Assembly (NCBI GenBank): GCA_044228505.1
Contig: JBGAUT010000001.1
Location: forward strand, 313,136 to 377,135
Length of the DNA: 64,000 nt
Source: JAEUKA01 sp044228505
Lineage (GTDB): Bacteria; Myxococcota_A; Polyangia; Palsa-1104; JAEUJZ01
Direction: 5' to 3'
Part shown: one piece after another, positions 9,506 through 18,237 of the stretch
Position numbering within the stretch: the stretch's first letter is position 1
How the letters are laid out: each line of letters begins with the position of its first letter
Program-made: the position numbers and the translations under genes
Notes under the pieces: generated by a model
What the model saw: only the letters and a program-made list of their open reading frames with translations
The model's database searches: none
What the model was told of the DNA's origin: nothing

Positions 9506-11179
9506 ATGTTGCGCACTGCAAAGCTGCCGCTGTGGGGCTTGTCCTTGCTGCTGTTGGGCTGCCCGTCGAGTGATCTCATGGTGCCGGACATGGCCCATAG
9601 CACCACGCTCGACCCGGACGAGATTCCGCTCAAGGTGGCTGGGCGCTGTCCCGGCGATTCGAGCTGTGCCGACAGCGGTGATGGCGTCCTGTATGCCGGG
9701 TATGGCGTGCGCGAAATCACTCCCGAGATCGAGACGTTTACCGACACGAACAAGAACAACCTGTGGGACGAAGGCGAGCCGTATGTCGACCAGAACGGCA
9801 ACGGCAAGTTCGACGCCTATTGGATGGCGGGGTACGGCAACGGTCGGCTCGCGCTGGGCGTTCACGATCCAGTGTGGGCACGGGCGCTGGCGTGGAAGCA
9901 AGATCAGACGCTGGTGGTGATGGTCGCAGTGGATTCGCTGGGTCTGTTCAAAGACGAGACCGCCGAGGTCGAGAAGCTGCTCGATCCCAAGCTCGGCATC
10001 GACCTGCTGATGATCCACGGCACGCACCTGCATCAAACCGCAGATCTAGTGGGTGGCTGGGGCCCGGATCTCTTTACGAGCGGCATCAATCGCTACTATC
10101 AGCAGCGCGTTCGCAAGCTGATTGCCGAGGCTGTGACCGAGGCCGTGAGCAAGGTGAAGCCAGCCCGAGTGACGATGAACTCGGTGCTGGTGCAGGACGC
10201 CGGCGGCGATATGCATCGCTATGTGGGAGATTCCCGCGATCCGGTGGTGATCAATCCTCGGCTTCACACCATGCAGTTCATGGAGCTGGGGACGACGCCA
10301 CCGAAGCCGATTGCCACGGTGGTCAACTGGGCTCACCACCCGGAAGGCGCGGGCTCGGACAATCATCTGATTACGTCGGACTTTGTGCATTATCTGCGGA
10401 CGGAGCTCGAAGCGGCAGGCTCGGGTCCGGTGGTCTATGTGACCGGCGCGCTCGGTGGTCAGATTGGGCCCGGTAAGGTCGTGGCCATCGATGACAAGGG
10501 CGTCGAGTACAAGAACCACAGCTTCCCGAAGATCGAGTGGATCGGCAAGGGCGTGGCGGCGTTTGCCAAGACCTCGATGGCCGACCCGAAGGCGGTGACG
10601 GTCGAGGGCAAAGCGGCCAAGCTGAGCTATCGCACGACGACCTTTCCGGCGCAGGTTGCCAACCGGGCCTATCACCTGGCGCTCCAGCTCAAGATTTATC
10701 AGCGGACGGTCTGCTGCTACGACACCACGCGGGCGATTGACGAGGAAAACCTGCCCTCGGTCGAGACTCAGGTGAGCTACCTGCGACTCGGTCCCGCCTC
10801 GATCATCACCAACCCCGGCGAGCTACTGCCTGAGCTGTTTATCGGTGGCTATAACGGGGAGTACGCGGGCAAGTATCCGTTCATCAACACCACCAAGCCG
10901 AATGCGCCCGATGTCAGCCGTGCCCCGAAGCCGCCGTATCTCATCGATGTGATGGATGGCGACCCCAAGCTGAGGATGACCTGGGGCATGACCCACGACT
11001 TCATCGGCTACATCGTGCCGCGCTACAACTGGGTGCTCGATGACAAGAAGCCCTATCTGGAAGAAGCGGCTGGGGACCACTACGAAGAGACGAACAGCAT
11101 CGGACCGCTGGCCGAGCCACAGGTGGTCGGAACCATGCGGCAGCTCGTGCTCGATGGCCGTCCGAACCAGGCGCAGTAG
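9506..11179 (+). CDS. Neutral/alkaline ceramidase-like lipoprotein
   Basis: 557 aa. A signal peptide ends in LLLLGC (C19), so it is an exported lipoprotein. The body resembles the N-terminal catalytic domain of neutral/alkaline ceramidases: YGVREITP near the start, IHGTHLHQTADLVGGWG at the place of the zinc-binding HTHSGPG, and NWAHHPEG at the next conserved His block. An inserted Asp/Asn-rich stretch (DTNKNNLWDEGEPYVDQNGN) looks like a calcium-binding loop. Some active-site positions differ from true ceramidases, so the substrate is uncertain. AAGGAG lies just upstream of the start. Confidence 0.75.
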   Translation: MLRTAKLPLWGLSLLLLGCPSSDLMVPDMAHSTTLDPDEIPLKVAGRCPGDSSCADSGDGVLYAGYGVREITPEIETFTDTNKNNLWDEGEPYVDQNGNGKFDAYWMAGYGNGRLALGVHDPVWARALAWKQDQTLVVMVAVDSLGLFKDETAEVEKLLDPKLGIDLLMIHGTHLHQTADLVGGWGPDLFTSGINRYYQQRVRKLIAEAVTEAVSKVKPARVTMNSVLVQDAGGDMHRYVGDSRDPVVINPRLHTMQFMELGTTPPKPIATVVNWAHHPEGAGSDNHLITSDFVHYLRTELEAAGSGPVVYVTGALGGQIGPGKVVAIDDKGVEYKNHSFPKIEWIGKGVAAFAKTSMADPKAVTVEGKAAKLSYRTTTFPAQVANRAYHLALQLKIYQRTVCCYDTTRAIDEENLPSVETQVSYLRLGPASIITNPGELLPELFIGGYNGEYAGKYPFINTTKPNAPDVSRAPKPPYLIDVMDGDPKLRMTWGMTHDFIGYIVPRYNWVLDDKKPYLEEAAGDHYEETNSIGPLAEPQVVGTMRQLVLDGRPNQAQ

Positions 11180-11200
11180 GCGCTGATTGCTCGTTTGCCC

Positions 11201-11917
11201 GTGGCCGACTCTTCCCCTCCATCTTCATCGCCAGTTCCGCTTGCGGCCTCACGTCGTGTGGTCGCAAAAGAGGTGGGGCTCGTGTTTGCGGGCGCAACCT
11301 TGCTGGTGTCGGTGCTGTATCGGCTGCGCGGCATTCCGTTTGTGGACAGCAACATTGCGGTGGTGGCGGCGGTCGCGTTTCTGTATCTGCCAGCGCTTCT
11401 GCTCTGGCGACGCGGGCATGAGCTAGAAGACTATGGACTGCGTTTCCGGCCGATCGGGGCTGGACTGCTTTTGTGGGTGGCGGCGACCGTGCTGGTGCTG
11501 CCCCCATTTGGCTTTTTCTACGATCTGTTTGTGAACCGGCTGTGTCCGCAGTTCTTGATGAAGATCGTGGTCTGTCCAACCCCGATTGCCAAGACGCTCA
11601 GGCTCCCGCCGCAGCTCCCGCTGCTCATCCTGTCGCAGGTGCTCGTGGTCGCGTTGCCCGAGGAGTTTTTCTTTCGGGGTTACATTCAGCAGCGGCTCGG
11701 TGAGGTGATGACGACACGGCGAGCGTGGCTTGCGCAGGCGGCGCTGTTTGCGCTCGGACACTATCTGGTGACGTTCCATCCGGCGTCGCTGCTGGTGTTC
11801 TTTCCGGGGCTACTCTTCGGGGTGTTGCGGATCCTGAGCGGATCGGTGCTGGCCGGCACGCTGTTTCATGCGACCTGCAACTTGGTGATGGAGATCCTGC
11901 ACCGCTCGCTGGGGTAG
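11201..11917 (+). CDS. CPBP-family intramembrane glutamic protease
   Basis: About 238 aa from GTG 11201 (a TTG at 11195 is also possible; no clear ribosome site). Several hydrophobic segments and the motifs of the CPBP/Abi family are visible: EEFFFRGYIQ (the EExxxR motif), a second histidine block ALFALGHYLVTFHP, and LFHATCNL near the end. Family members cleave substrates in the membrane; in Myxococcota some act as myxosortases on MYXO-CTERM proteins, but nothing here proves that role. Confidence 0.8.
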   Translation: MADSSPPSSSPVPLAASRRVVAKEVGLVFAGATLLVSVLYRLRGIPFVDSNIAVVAAVAFLYLPALLLWRRGHELEDYGLRFRPIGAGLLLWVAATVLVLPPFGFFYDLFVNRLCPQFLMKIVVCPTPIAKTLRLPPQLPLLILSQVLVVALPEEFFFRGYIQQRLGEVMTTRRAWLAQAALFALGHYLVTFHPASLLVFFPGLLFGVLRILSGSVLAGTLFHATCNLVMEILHRSLG

Positions 11918-11962
11918 AGGCAACCAAGCTGCGAGTGCGTACCGCTCGGGTATACTCTGCGA

Positions 11963-12367
11963 GTGGCGCCGCGTGAGATCCTGCGCACTCCCTACTTTGT
12001 GATGCACCTAGATGAATCGGCGCAGCTTGTGCGGATGTGGCGGACGAGCGAGCCGTTTCCGTCGCTCGAAGCAGTACGCGCTGGTTGGCAGTCGGTGATC
12101 GATGCCTGTGATCGGGTGGGAAGGAAAGGGCGCTGTTATCTTGCGGACCTTCGCGCCGGACCCGCACGCAACGATCCGGCGTTTGAACAGATCATTTCGG
12201 CGATGATTCCTAGGATTCACGCCGGATTCCTACGCAATGCCGTGCTGGTGAAGCTGGCCATCGGTGCGCTCCAGATCAAGCGCCACGCCAAAGGAGACGG
12301 AATCGACCGCCTCATCACCAGCAGCGAACAGGAAGCCCTTGCGTATCTGCGGGATGGGAAGGAGTGA
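11963..12367 (+). CDS. Conserved hypothetical protein (STAS/SpoIIAA-like size and fold)
   Basis: 134 aa from GTG 11963. It is a small soluble protein with a DLRAGPARNDPAFE block and a GALQIKRHAKGDG block. I recall similar proteins as common hypotheticals in Myxococcota, with some resemblance to SpoIIAA/STAS-like folds. No catalytic residues are evident. It stands between the CPBP protease and proS (opposite strand). A short direct repeat GGATGGGAAGGAG (12352-12364 and 12368-12380) spans its 3' end. Confidence 0.6.
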   Translation: MAPREILRTPYFVMHLDESAQLVRMWRTSEPFPSLEAVRAGWQSVIDACDRVGRKGRCYLADLRAGPARNDPAFEQIISAMIPRIHAGFLRNAVLVKLAIGALQIKRHAKGDGIDRLITSSEQEALAYLRDGKE

Positions 12368-12403
12368 GGATGGGAAGGAGAGTGAAGAAGCGAGAAGGAG
12401 TCG

Positions 12404-14002
12404 CTAGTACGCCTTCGCCATGATCACGCGCTGGGCGGAGGGCTTGCCGGTGAAGATGCAGGTGCCGGGGCCTTGGGCTTCGCTGGGAATCTGATCGAGA
12501 AGAGGAATGCAGCGGATGGTGGTCTCGAAGCGCTTCGACATCTCGTCTTCATCGTCGCCGGTGCCTGCCCAGTGAACCCACGCGAAGCCACCACCGTCTT
12601 GTTTGAAAAACTGCTCGAAGTCGGTGAGGTTGTCGATGACACGGGTTCTCGCAGAACGGAATCCCTGGGCGCGCACGAACAGCTCTTTTTGCATCTCTGC
12701 GAGGATTGCCGGAATGCCGTCAATCGCCTCTGCACGCGGGACAAAGCTCTTGCGACGCTTGCGCTGATCCTCGACCGACTCTCCCGCTTGCTCAAGGACG
12801 AAGCGACGGACCAGACACAGGACTCCTTTTTCCAAGTCCTTGGGTCCAATCTCGATGCGAATTGGGACTCCCTTGCTCTCCCACTCGTAGAACTTGGCAC
12901 CCGGCTGCAGGTTGTCGCGATCGTCGAACTTGACGGTCAGACCCTTGGCACTCAGCTCAGCCTTGACCTTGTCTGCTTCCGCGAACACGCGCTCTTTTTC
13001 ATCGTCTTTGCGATAGATGGGAACGATCACCACATGAATCGGCGCAAGCTTCGGTGGCAGAATCAGACCGCCATCATCGGAGTGCGTCATGATCAGCGCA
13101 CCGACGAGCCGCGTACTCACTCCCCAGCTTGTCGCATAGACGTACTCGAGCTTCCCTTCGCGGTTTAGGAACTTCACATCCGCGCTCTTCGAGAAGTTCT
13201 GTCCCAGGTAGTGCGAGGTGCCCGCTTGCAGCGCTTTTCCGTCCTGCATCATCGCTTCAATGCACATTGTATCGAGCGCACCAGCGAACCGCTCACCAGG
13301 CGTCTTGCGACCTTTCACGACCGGAACCGCCATCACGTTCTGTGCGAAGTCGGCGTAGACATCGAGCATCTTGGCCGTCTCTTCCAGCGCCTCAGCTTCC
13401 GTTGCGTGCGCGGTATGTCCCTCTTGCCACAGAAACTCTGCGGTGCGCAGAAACAGCCGCGTTCGCAGCTCCCAGCGCACGACGTTGGCCCACTGGTTGA
13501 TGAGCAGCGGCAGATCGCGATAGCTCTGAATCCAGTTCTTGTACTGATTCCAGATGATCGTTTCGCTCGTTGGACGAACCACCAGCGGTTCTTCCAGCTT
13601 CGAATCGGGATCGACCTGCACCACCCCATCAATCGTCTTGAGCCGGTGATGGGTCACGACCGCGCACTCTTTGGCAAATCCGGCGGCGTGCTGTTCTTCG
13701 CGAGTCAAAAACGACAGCGGAATGAACAGGGGGAAGTAGGCGTTGACGTGGCCGGTCGCTTTGAACCGGTCGTCGAGCTCGCGCTGCATCTTTTCCCAGA
13801 TTGCGTAGCCGTGGGGACGAATCACCATGCAGCCCCGGACTGCGCTGTGCTCGGCCAGCTCGGCCGTGCGAATGACGTCGAGATACCAGTCGCTGTAGCT
13901 TACGCTGCGCGGGGTGATGCTGCTTTCGCTCTTGGCGGCGGGAGTCTTCTGAACGGGAGTCTTTTGATTGGACTTGGCGTCGGGCTGATTGGGGCTGGCC
14001 AT
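12404..14002 (-). CDS. proS: Prolyl-tRNA synthetase, archaeal/eukaryal-type
   Basis: 532 aa. This class II aminoacyl-tRNA synthetase charges tRNA-Pro. Motifs seen: VIRPHGYAIWEKMQ near the N-terminus, VRPTSETIIW (substrate TxE), RTAEFLWQEGHTAHA, and THSDDGGLILPP preceding the anticodon-binding domain HVVIVPIYR. It has no bacterial INS editing insertion and its length is ~500 aa, so it is the archaeal-like form used by some bacteria. The first ~30 residues are a Lys/Pro/Thr-rich extension before the usual start of homology. Confidence 0.95.
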   Translation of the reverse strand: MASPNQPDAKSNQKTPVQKTPAAKSESSITPRSVSYSDWYLDVIRTAELAEHSAVRGCMVIRPHGYAIWEKMQRELDDRFKATGHVNAYFPLFIPLSFLTREEQHAAGFAKECAVVTHHRLKTIDGVVQVDPDSKLEEPLVVRPTSETIIWNQYKNWIQSYRDLPLLINQWANVVRWELRTRLFLRTAEFLWQEGHTAHATEAEALEETAKMLDVYADFAQNVMAVPVVKGRKTPGERFAGALDTMCIEAMMQDGKALQAGTSHYLGQNFSKSADVKFLNREGKLEYVYATSWGVSTRLVGALIMTHSDDGGLILPPKLAPIHVVIVPIYRKDDEKERVFAEADKVKAELSAKGLTVKFDDRDNLQPGAKFYEWESKGVPIRIEIGPKDLEKGVLCLVRRFVLEQAGESVEDQRKRRKSFVPRAEAIDGIPAILAEMQKELFVRAQGFRSARTRVIDNLTDFEQFFKQDGGGFAWVHWAGTGDDEDEMSKRFETTIRCIPLLDQIPSEAQGPGTCIFTGKPSAQRVIMAKAY

Positions 14003-14091
14003 GGGTAACCTGTCACCTGAGGGAAACGAGAACGTGAGTGCTCATTTCTACCCCAGATGACCGTCCCAAGACAAGCCACGGCGAGGGGTCG

Positions 14092-14829
14092 TTACCAGGG
14101 CAGGGTTGCCTGCATGTGGAAGAATCCGCCAGTCGGTCCGTCCGCAGGCAGCGTCGCCAGCCACACGCTGGTCTTGGCGCCATCGACCACATTCATCGGG
14201 GCGTCCTGTCCGCCCATGTCGGTCTTCACCCAGCCCGGATGCGCGGAGTTCACCTTGATCGGCGTGTCCTTGAGTTCATGCGCAAGGTGAATCGAGTACT
14301 GATTCACGGCCGCCTTCGAGCTGTCATAGGCGGCCGCCTTGAAGTTGTAGATCGGCGAGTTGGGATCGGCCTGAAGCGTCAGCGATCCGAGGATGCTGCT
14401 CAGGTTGACGATGCGTCCGGCGTCACTCTTGCGAAGGAGCGGCAGCAGCGCCTGGGTGACCGCCACCAGCGCGAAGACATTGGTCTCAAACGTCTTGCGC
14501 CACGCGTCGAGCGTCGTTTCGCTGGCCTTGCTCCCCCAGCCCTCGAACACCACGCCGGCGTTGTTGATGAGCGTGTCGAGCTTGCCAAACCGTGCTTCAA
14601 GCTGCGTCGCGACCTGCGCGATCGACTGGCTGCTGTTGACATCGAGGATCACGGACTGCGCGGCGACGCCGTCTTTGGCGAGGTCGGCCACCGCAGCGGC
14701 AGCCTTCTGTTCATCACGGGCACCAACCACCACGGTGTGCCCGTCCTTGCCGAGCTGCCGTGCCGTCTCCAGCCCAATTCCTTTGTTTGCCCCAGTGATC
14801 AAGATGACGCGCTTGTTTTGATTGCTCAT
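14092..14829 (-). CDS. Short-chain dehydrogenase/reductase
   Basis: 245 aa. It has a classical SDR Rossmann fold: ITGANKGIGLETARQLG (cofactor loop TGxxxGxG, about residues 11-27), LINNAGV (NNAG motif), a catalytic Ser in VNLSSILGS and a YDSSKAAVNQ block with the YxxxK pair. GARDEQKA at the end of beta-2 suggests NADPH preference. It starts after AGGAG and is divergent from an HxlR regulator that probably controls it. Confidence 0.9.
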   Translation of the reverse strand: MSNQNKRVILITGANKGIGLETARQLGKDGHTVVVGARDEQKAAAAVADLAKDGVAAQSVILDVNSSQSIAQVATQLEARFGKLDTLINNAGVVFEGWGSKASETTLDAWRKTFETNVFALVAVTQALLPLLRKSDAGRIVNLSSILGSLTLQADPNSPIYNFKAAAYDSSKAAVNQYSIHLAHELKDTPIKVNSAHPGWVKTDMGGQDAPMNVVDGAKTSVWLATLPADGPTGGFFHMQATLPW

Positions 14830-14888
14830 ATCGAATGCTCCTGTCGTTTCCAGTGGGTTCCTGATGGAACGATATCTGCTGCAAATTA

Positions 14889-14901
14889 GGAAGCAGCTTC
14901 C
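14889..14901. promoter_or_regulatory. Candidate HxlR operator palindrome
   Basis: GGAAGCAGCTTCC is a perfect 6-bp inverted repeat around one base, flanked by near-symmetric TTA/CTAA, in the 171-base gap between the divergent SDR and HxlR genes. The position fits an operator shared by both promoters; binding is inferred. Confidence 0.55.
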
Positions 14902-15000
14902 CTAAACACGAACAACAGGCTAAGGCGGAGACTTCCCTTCGTCAAGTCACTTTCTTTTTTGCAGCAACTAAGCATACTGAAAGCGAGAGAGCGTGCTGTC

Positions 15001-15342
15001 ATGAAGCGGACCTGCGAGGGCTTGTGCCCACGATTTCAAGAAGCGATGGAGGTCTTGGCCAAGCCCTGGACTGGCCTGATTGTCGCGACCTTGGAGGATG
15101 GTGCGCTGCGCTTTTCGGAGCTGGGCGCACGCATTCCCACCATCGGCGATCGGATTCTGTCCACCCGGCTCAAAGACCTGGAAGTGCAAGGCGTGGTGCG
15201 GCGGATTGTCCACCCCGGCCCCCCCGTTCGGGTCGAGTACGAGCTGACCCCAGCGGGTAAGCGATTTCGGGCGGTGTACGAGGCGATCGCTGAGTGGGGT
15301 AGTGCCTTGGCCAGCCAGCGCGAGACTGCGGCGGAGTTGTAG
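15001..15342 (+). CDS. HxlR-family transcriptional regulator
   Basis: 113 aa from ATG 15001 (the frame extends to an upstream TTG, but the ATG gives the normal family length). The winged-helix HxlR core is clear: CPRFQEAMEVLAKPWTGLIV, FSELGARIPTIGDRILSTRLKDLE, LTPAGKRF. Two cysteines lie near the N-terminus (C5 and C9), the place where YodB/QorR-type members sense electrophiles, so redox control of the adjacent reductase is plausible. Confidence 0.88.
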   Translation: MKRTCEGLCPRFQEAMEVLAKPWTGLIVATLEDGALRFSELGARIPTIGDRILSTRLKDLEVQGVVRRIVHPGPPVRVEYELTPAGKRFRAVYEAIAEWGSALASQRETAAEL

Positions 15343-15491
15343 ATCCTCTGCTCTGCGCGGTACGCTGACAGGTAAGAGCAAGCGGCCCTGTGCACGCTAC
15401 CCAGCCAGCCACGGCTACTTGGGATATAAAGAGGAATACATTATGACTCTTATTGGGGTGGCTAGCATTCTGCCGCGATGGGGGGTGCACC

Positions 15492-16883
15492 ATGGCTGAG
15501 CAACCGGTCACGCTGCGCGACTCGATGAGCGGCAAGGGTAGTGTGGAAGGAAGTGGTCTGCCGACGCCGGGGCTGCTGCTGATCTTTGCGATGGGAGAGC
15601 CACGCTGCACCCCGATTCCGATCGCAAATGGGGTCATCGACTTGGGCCGAGGCGACGGAAAAACGGTCTACCCTGCCGACCCTCGGATGTCGCGTAGGCA
15701 CGCCAGCATTTCTTTTGATGGCGAGCGCTTCCGGGTGATCGAACACGGCAGCCAAAACGGAACCTATGTCGATGGAGTCCGTGTCCAAGGGAGTCTCCAC
15801 AGTGCGACCGCACGGGTGCTCCGTACCGGCGATAGTCTGTTTCTGTTCTGCGGCGATCTGCGTCCCTATCAAAAAAGCGGAGTCCGCGTCAGCGACGAAC
15901 GGGTCGTGGGACCACTGCTCGCGGACGTGCTGTCACAAGCGGCGCGGGCGGCGCAGTATGGACGAACGCTTCACATCACCGGTGATAGTGGCAGTGGCAA
16001 GGAAGGAGTGGCGCGGGCCTTTCATGGGGCTGCCGCCAAGCCGAGCGGACCGTTTGTGCCGATCAACTGCGCAACCATTGCCCCCGGTGTGGCCGAGCGA
16101 CTCCTGTTCGGAGCACGGCGCGGGGCCTTTTCCGGAGCAGTGGCCGATAGCGAAGGACTGATTCAATCGGCGGATGGCGGGACGCTGTTTCTGGATGAAG
16201 TGGCCGAGTTAGATCTGGCGGTACAAGCCAAGCTCTTGCGGGTAATCGAAACCCGGGAAGTGCTGGCAATGGGTGCGCTTCGTCCGCGCCTGGTGAACAT
16301 CCAGCTCTGTACGGCCTCCCATCGCAATCTGCGGCAAGAAGTGAGCAGCTCGCGCTTTCGCGAGGATCTCTATTTTCGCATCAGCAGTCCGAGCGTCACG
16401 GTTCCACTTCTGCGGCAACGACTGGAAGAGATTCCATGGCTGATTCAGCTTGCGCTGCGATCCATTCCGGAACGGCTCTCGGTGCATTCCTTGCTGGTGG
16501 AGCAGTGTCTTTTGCGGGTATGGCCCGGCAATGTGCGTGAGCTGCTCGCCGAAGTCCGTGCGGCGGCGCATGAGGCGCTCGGTCGGGGAGTGGGTCGCCT
16601 AGAACCCCAGCACCTGAGCGCACACGCAGGACAGCCGATTGAACGCAACGAGGACACCCCACCCCCCTGTGCGGTGCTGTTTCATCCACCGATCTCGCGC
16701 CGCGATCAGCCAGACCGCACTCAGCTTGAGGACGCGCTGCGCAGGAGCGATGGCAACATCAGTGCCACAGCAAGGCTGCTCGGCCTACATCGGACCCAAC
16801 TCAAGCGACTGCTCCAGAAGTACGGCGTACAGGTCAGTACACTGGGTCGGGACCAGACCCTGGATGAGGACGAGGACGGCTGA
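15492..16883 (+). CDS. FHA-domain sigma-54-dependent activator
   Basis: 463 aa from ATG 15492. An N-terminal FHA domain (about 45-120; MSRRHASI, HGSQNGTYVDG) reads phosphothreonine. A sigma-54-activator AAA+ domain follows: Walker A GDSGSGKEG, GAFSGA in place of GAFTGA, Walker B GGTLFLDEV. The C-terminal Fis-type helix-turn-helix (DGNISATARLLGLHRTQLKRLL) binds DNA. There is no classical receiver, so the input is probably Ser/Thr kinase phosphorylation. The downstream gap has clustered CTGACACA boxes and a sigma-54-like promoter for the next gene, so an ADYC lipoprotein target or autoregulation is likely. Confidence 0.9.
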   Translation: MAEQPVTLRDSMSGKGSVEGSGLPTPGLLLIFAMGEPRCTPIPIANGVIDLGRGDGKTVYPADPRMSRRHASISFDGERFRVIEHGSQNGTYVDGVRVQGSLHSATARVLRTGDSLFLFCGDLRPYQKSGVRVSDERVVGPLLADVLSQAARAAQYGRTLHITGDSGSGKEGVARAFHGAAAKPSGPFVPINCATIAPGVAERLLFGARRGAFSGAVADSEGLIQSADGGTLFLDEVAELDLAVQAKLLRVIETREVLAMGALRPRLVNIQLCTASHRNLRQEVSSSRFREDLYFRISSPSVTVPLLRQRLEEIPWLIQLALRSIPERLSVHSLLVEQCLLRVWPGNVRELLAEVRAAAHEALGRGVGRLEPQHLSAHAGQPIERNEDTPPPCAVLFHPPISRRDQPDRTQLEDALRRSDGNISATARLLGLHRTQLKRLLQKYGVQVSTLGRDQTLDEDEDG

Positions 16884-16953
16884 CACAGGACGCTGGCACG
16901 GGCTGACACATGTGACAGGGCTGTGTCAGGACGGTGCGCCACCGCTGTGTCAT
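16880..16953. promoter_or_regulatory. Cluster of CTGACACA boxes (candidate enhancer sites)
   Basis: The 8-mer CTGACACA occurs at 16880-16887 and 16903-16910. Its inverse TGTGTCAG is at 16922-16929, and near-copies are TGTGACAG (16911-16918) and TGTGTCAT (16946-16953). Five boxes in 74 bases, starting at the stop codon of the FHA activator gene and about 130-200 bases upstream of a sigma-54-like promoter, fit an upstream activating region. Confidence 0.6.
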
Positions 16954-17085
16954 CTGCCGCGCATGCGATTGGGAAGACCCCTGCCACCTGTTCCTCCGCA
17001 ATTCCCATTCGATTCCTAAGCTTAGGAGTTGGCACTCCCAAGACCCCCTTTCGTCATCCCTTTCCGACGAAACTGTAAATCCTAT

Positions 17086-17101
17086 TGGCACGAGTCTTGA
17101 G
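17086..17101 (+). promoter_or_regulatory. Candidate sigma-54 promoter of the ADYC lipoprotein gene
   Basis: TGGCACGAGTCTTGAG matches the -24/-12 consensus TGGCACG-N4-TTGCW with a perfect -24 part and TTGAG at -12. It lies 37 bases before the ATG at 17139, with the CTGACACA boxes upstream. Confidence 0.55.
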
Positions 17102-17138
17102 ATAGCAGTCCGAATAGAAATTCAACCAGGAGATGACG

Positions 17139-18218
17139 ATGTCGTTTCACAAAATGTTTTCGGCCCTGTGTCTAGCCAGTGTGGTGGTGAGCGGTTGCGG
17201 TGCAGAGCCCGCCCAGAGCGAGCGTGATTCGGTGCAGCAGGCAGCGCGGGGCGAGGGGTTTACCAATCCCAACTACAACCGGCTGCTCGGCGGGGTCATT
17301 GGACCAGAAGAGATCTCGGGGATCTACAACTTGGAAGGTCAGTGGTATCTGAGCACGCTCAACAACCAGACCTATGCACCCGTGACGCGAATCACCTACG
17401 GAGGACAGCCTGTGGAACCGCAGGATCTGGCGACGTCTCAGGGTGTATTCCTGCTTGCCGGGGACCGCGAGACGCTGGTGCAAAACCGGGCCAGCAGCCT
17501 GGAGTTCACGGTGGAAGGCAATCTGAACGGAACGCTGCGGGTCACTCCATCGAGCACCAGCGCGGACGGTTCCTTTACCCGCTACACCACGGAGTGGCGG
17601 GCGGAAGGCACCGACGCGGATGCTGCGGGCGTCACCTTTTGCCCACACACGGTCACCGATGCCGATGGTGCCACCAGCAACCAGGCCGAGTACGTGATTC
17701 CGATTGGCGGGGCCCGCTGGGGTGCCAACGGGGCTCGCGTCAATGATGCCAACGCCATCACCCTGGGCTGCACCCATGACGTGATCGGTGGCTGTGTCAA
17801 CTGGGGCTACGGTCCGTGGGGAACTCGTGTGGAGGAAGGCACCACCCAGTCCCGGTCGATGGTCACGGTTCACCAGGCCTGCACCCGCATGAAGCACGGT
17901 GACATCTGCGGCAATGGAGATGCCGGGACCACCGGAGACGACGCCATGACGACGACCATTCACGTCAAAGACCGCGTCGGTGTTCATCCCGACACCAACC
18001 AGACCTACGCCACCATGGAAGCGTTCTGGAACGAAAATGGTGCGTCGTGCTTCAACCTAAGCAAGTACCGCAGCAGCGATCCGGTCCACATCGCCAAGAT
18101 TCAGATCCAGCTCGCGCTGTGTCCCAAGCCTGCGTGCACCAGCACCCACACCAAGATGTTCCTCAGCGCCCGACCCTGCACCGCGACCAACGTCAGCGGT
18201 GAGTGCATCGCGAACTAG
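17139..18218 (+). CDS. ADYC-domain lipoprotein
   Basis: 359 aa from ATG 17139, which has AGGAG six bases upstream (the ATG at 17133 overlaps that site). Signal peptide with lipobox VVSGC. The C-terminal half has conserved cysteines and the block HQACTRMKHGDICGNG, which corresponds to the ADYC motif region of a lipoprotein family common in Myxococcota. Function is unknown. The gene has its own sigma-54-like promoter and sits just after an FHA sigma-54 activator. Confidence 0.75.
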   Translation: MSFHKMFSALCLASVVVSGCGAEPAQSERDSVQQAARGEGFTNPNYNRLLGGVIGPEEISGIYNLEGQWYLSTLNNQTYAPVTRITYGGQPVEPQDLATSQGVFLLAGDRETLVQNRASSLEFTVEGNLNGTLRVTPSSTSADGSFTRYTTEWRAEGTDADAAGVTFCPHTVTDADGATSNQAEYVIPIGGARWGANGARVNDANAITLGCTHDVIGGCVNWGYGPWGTRVEEGTTQSRSMVTVHQACTRMKHGDICGNGDAGTTGDDAMTTTIHVKDRVGVHPDTNQTYATMEAFWNENGASCFNLSKYRSSDPVHIAKIQIQLALCPKPACTSTHTKMFLSARPCTATNVSGECIAN

Positions 18219-18237
18219 CCCGCTAGATCCGACTTCC

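Noticed and set aside
12473..13168. Plus-strand ORF opposite proS
   Set aside because: Complete overlap with the well-supported proS gene on the other strand; translation has no recognisable motif.
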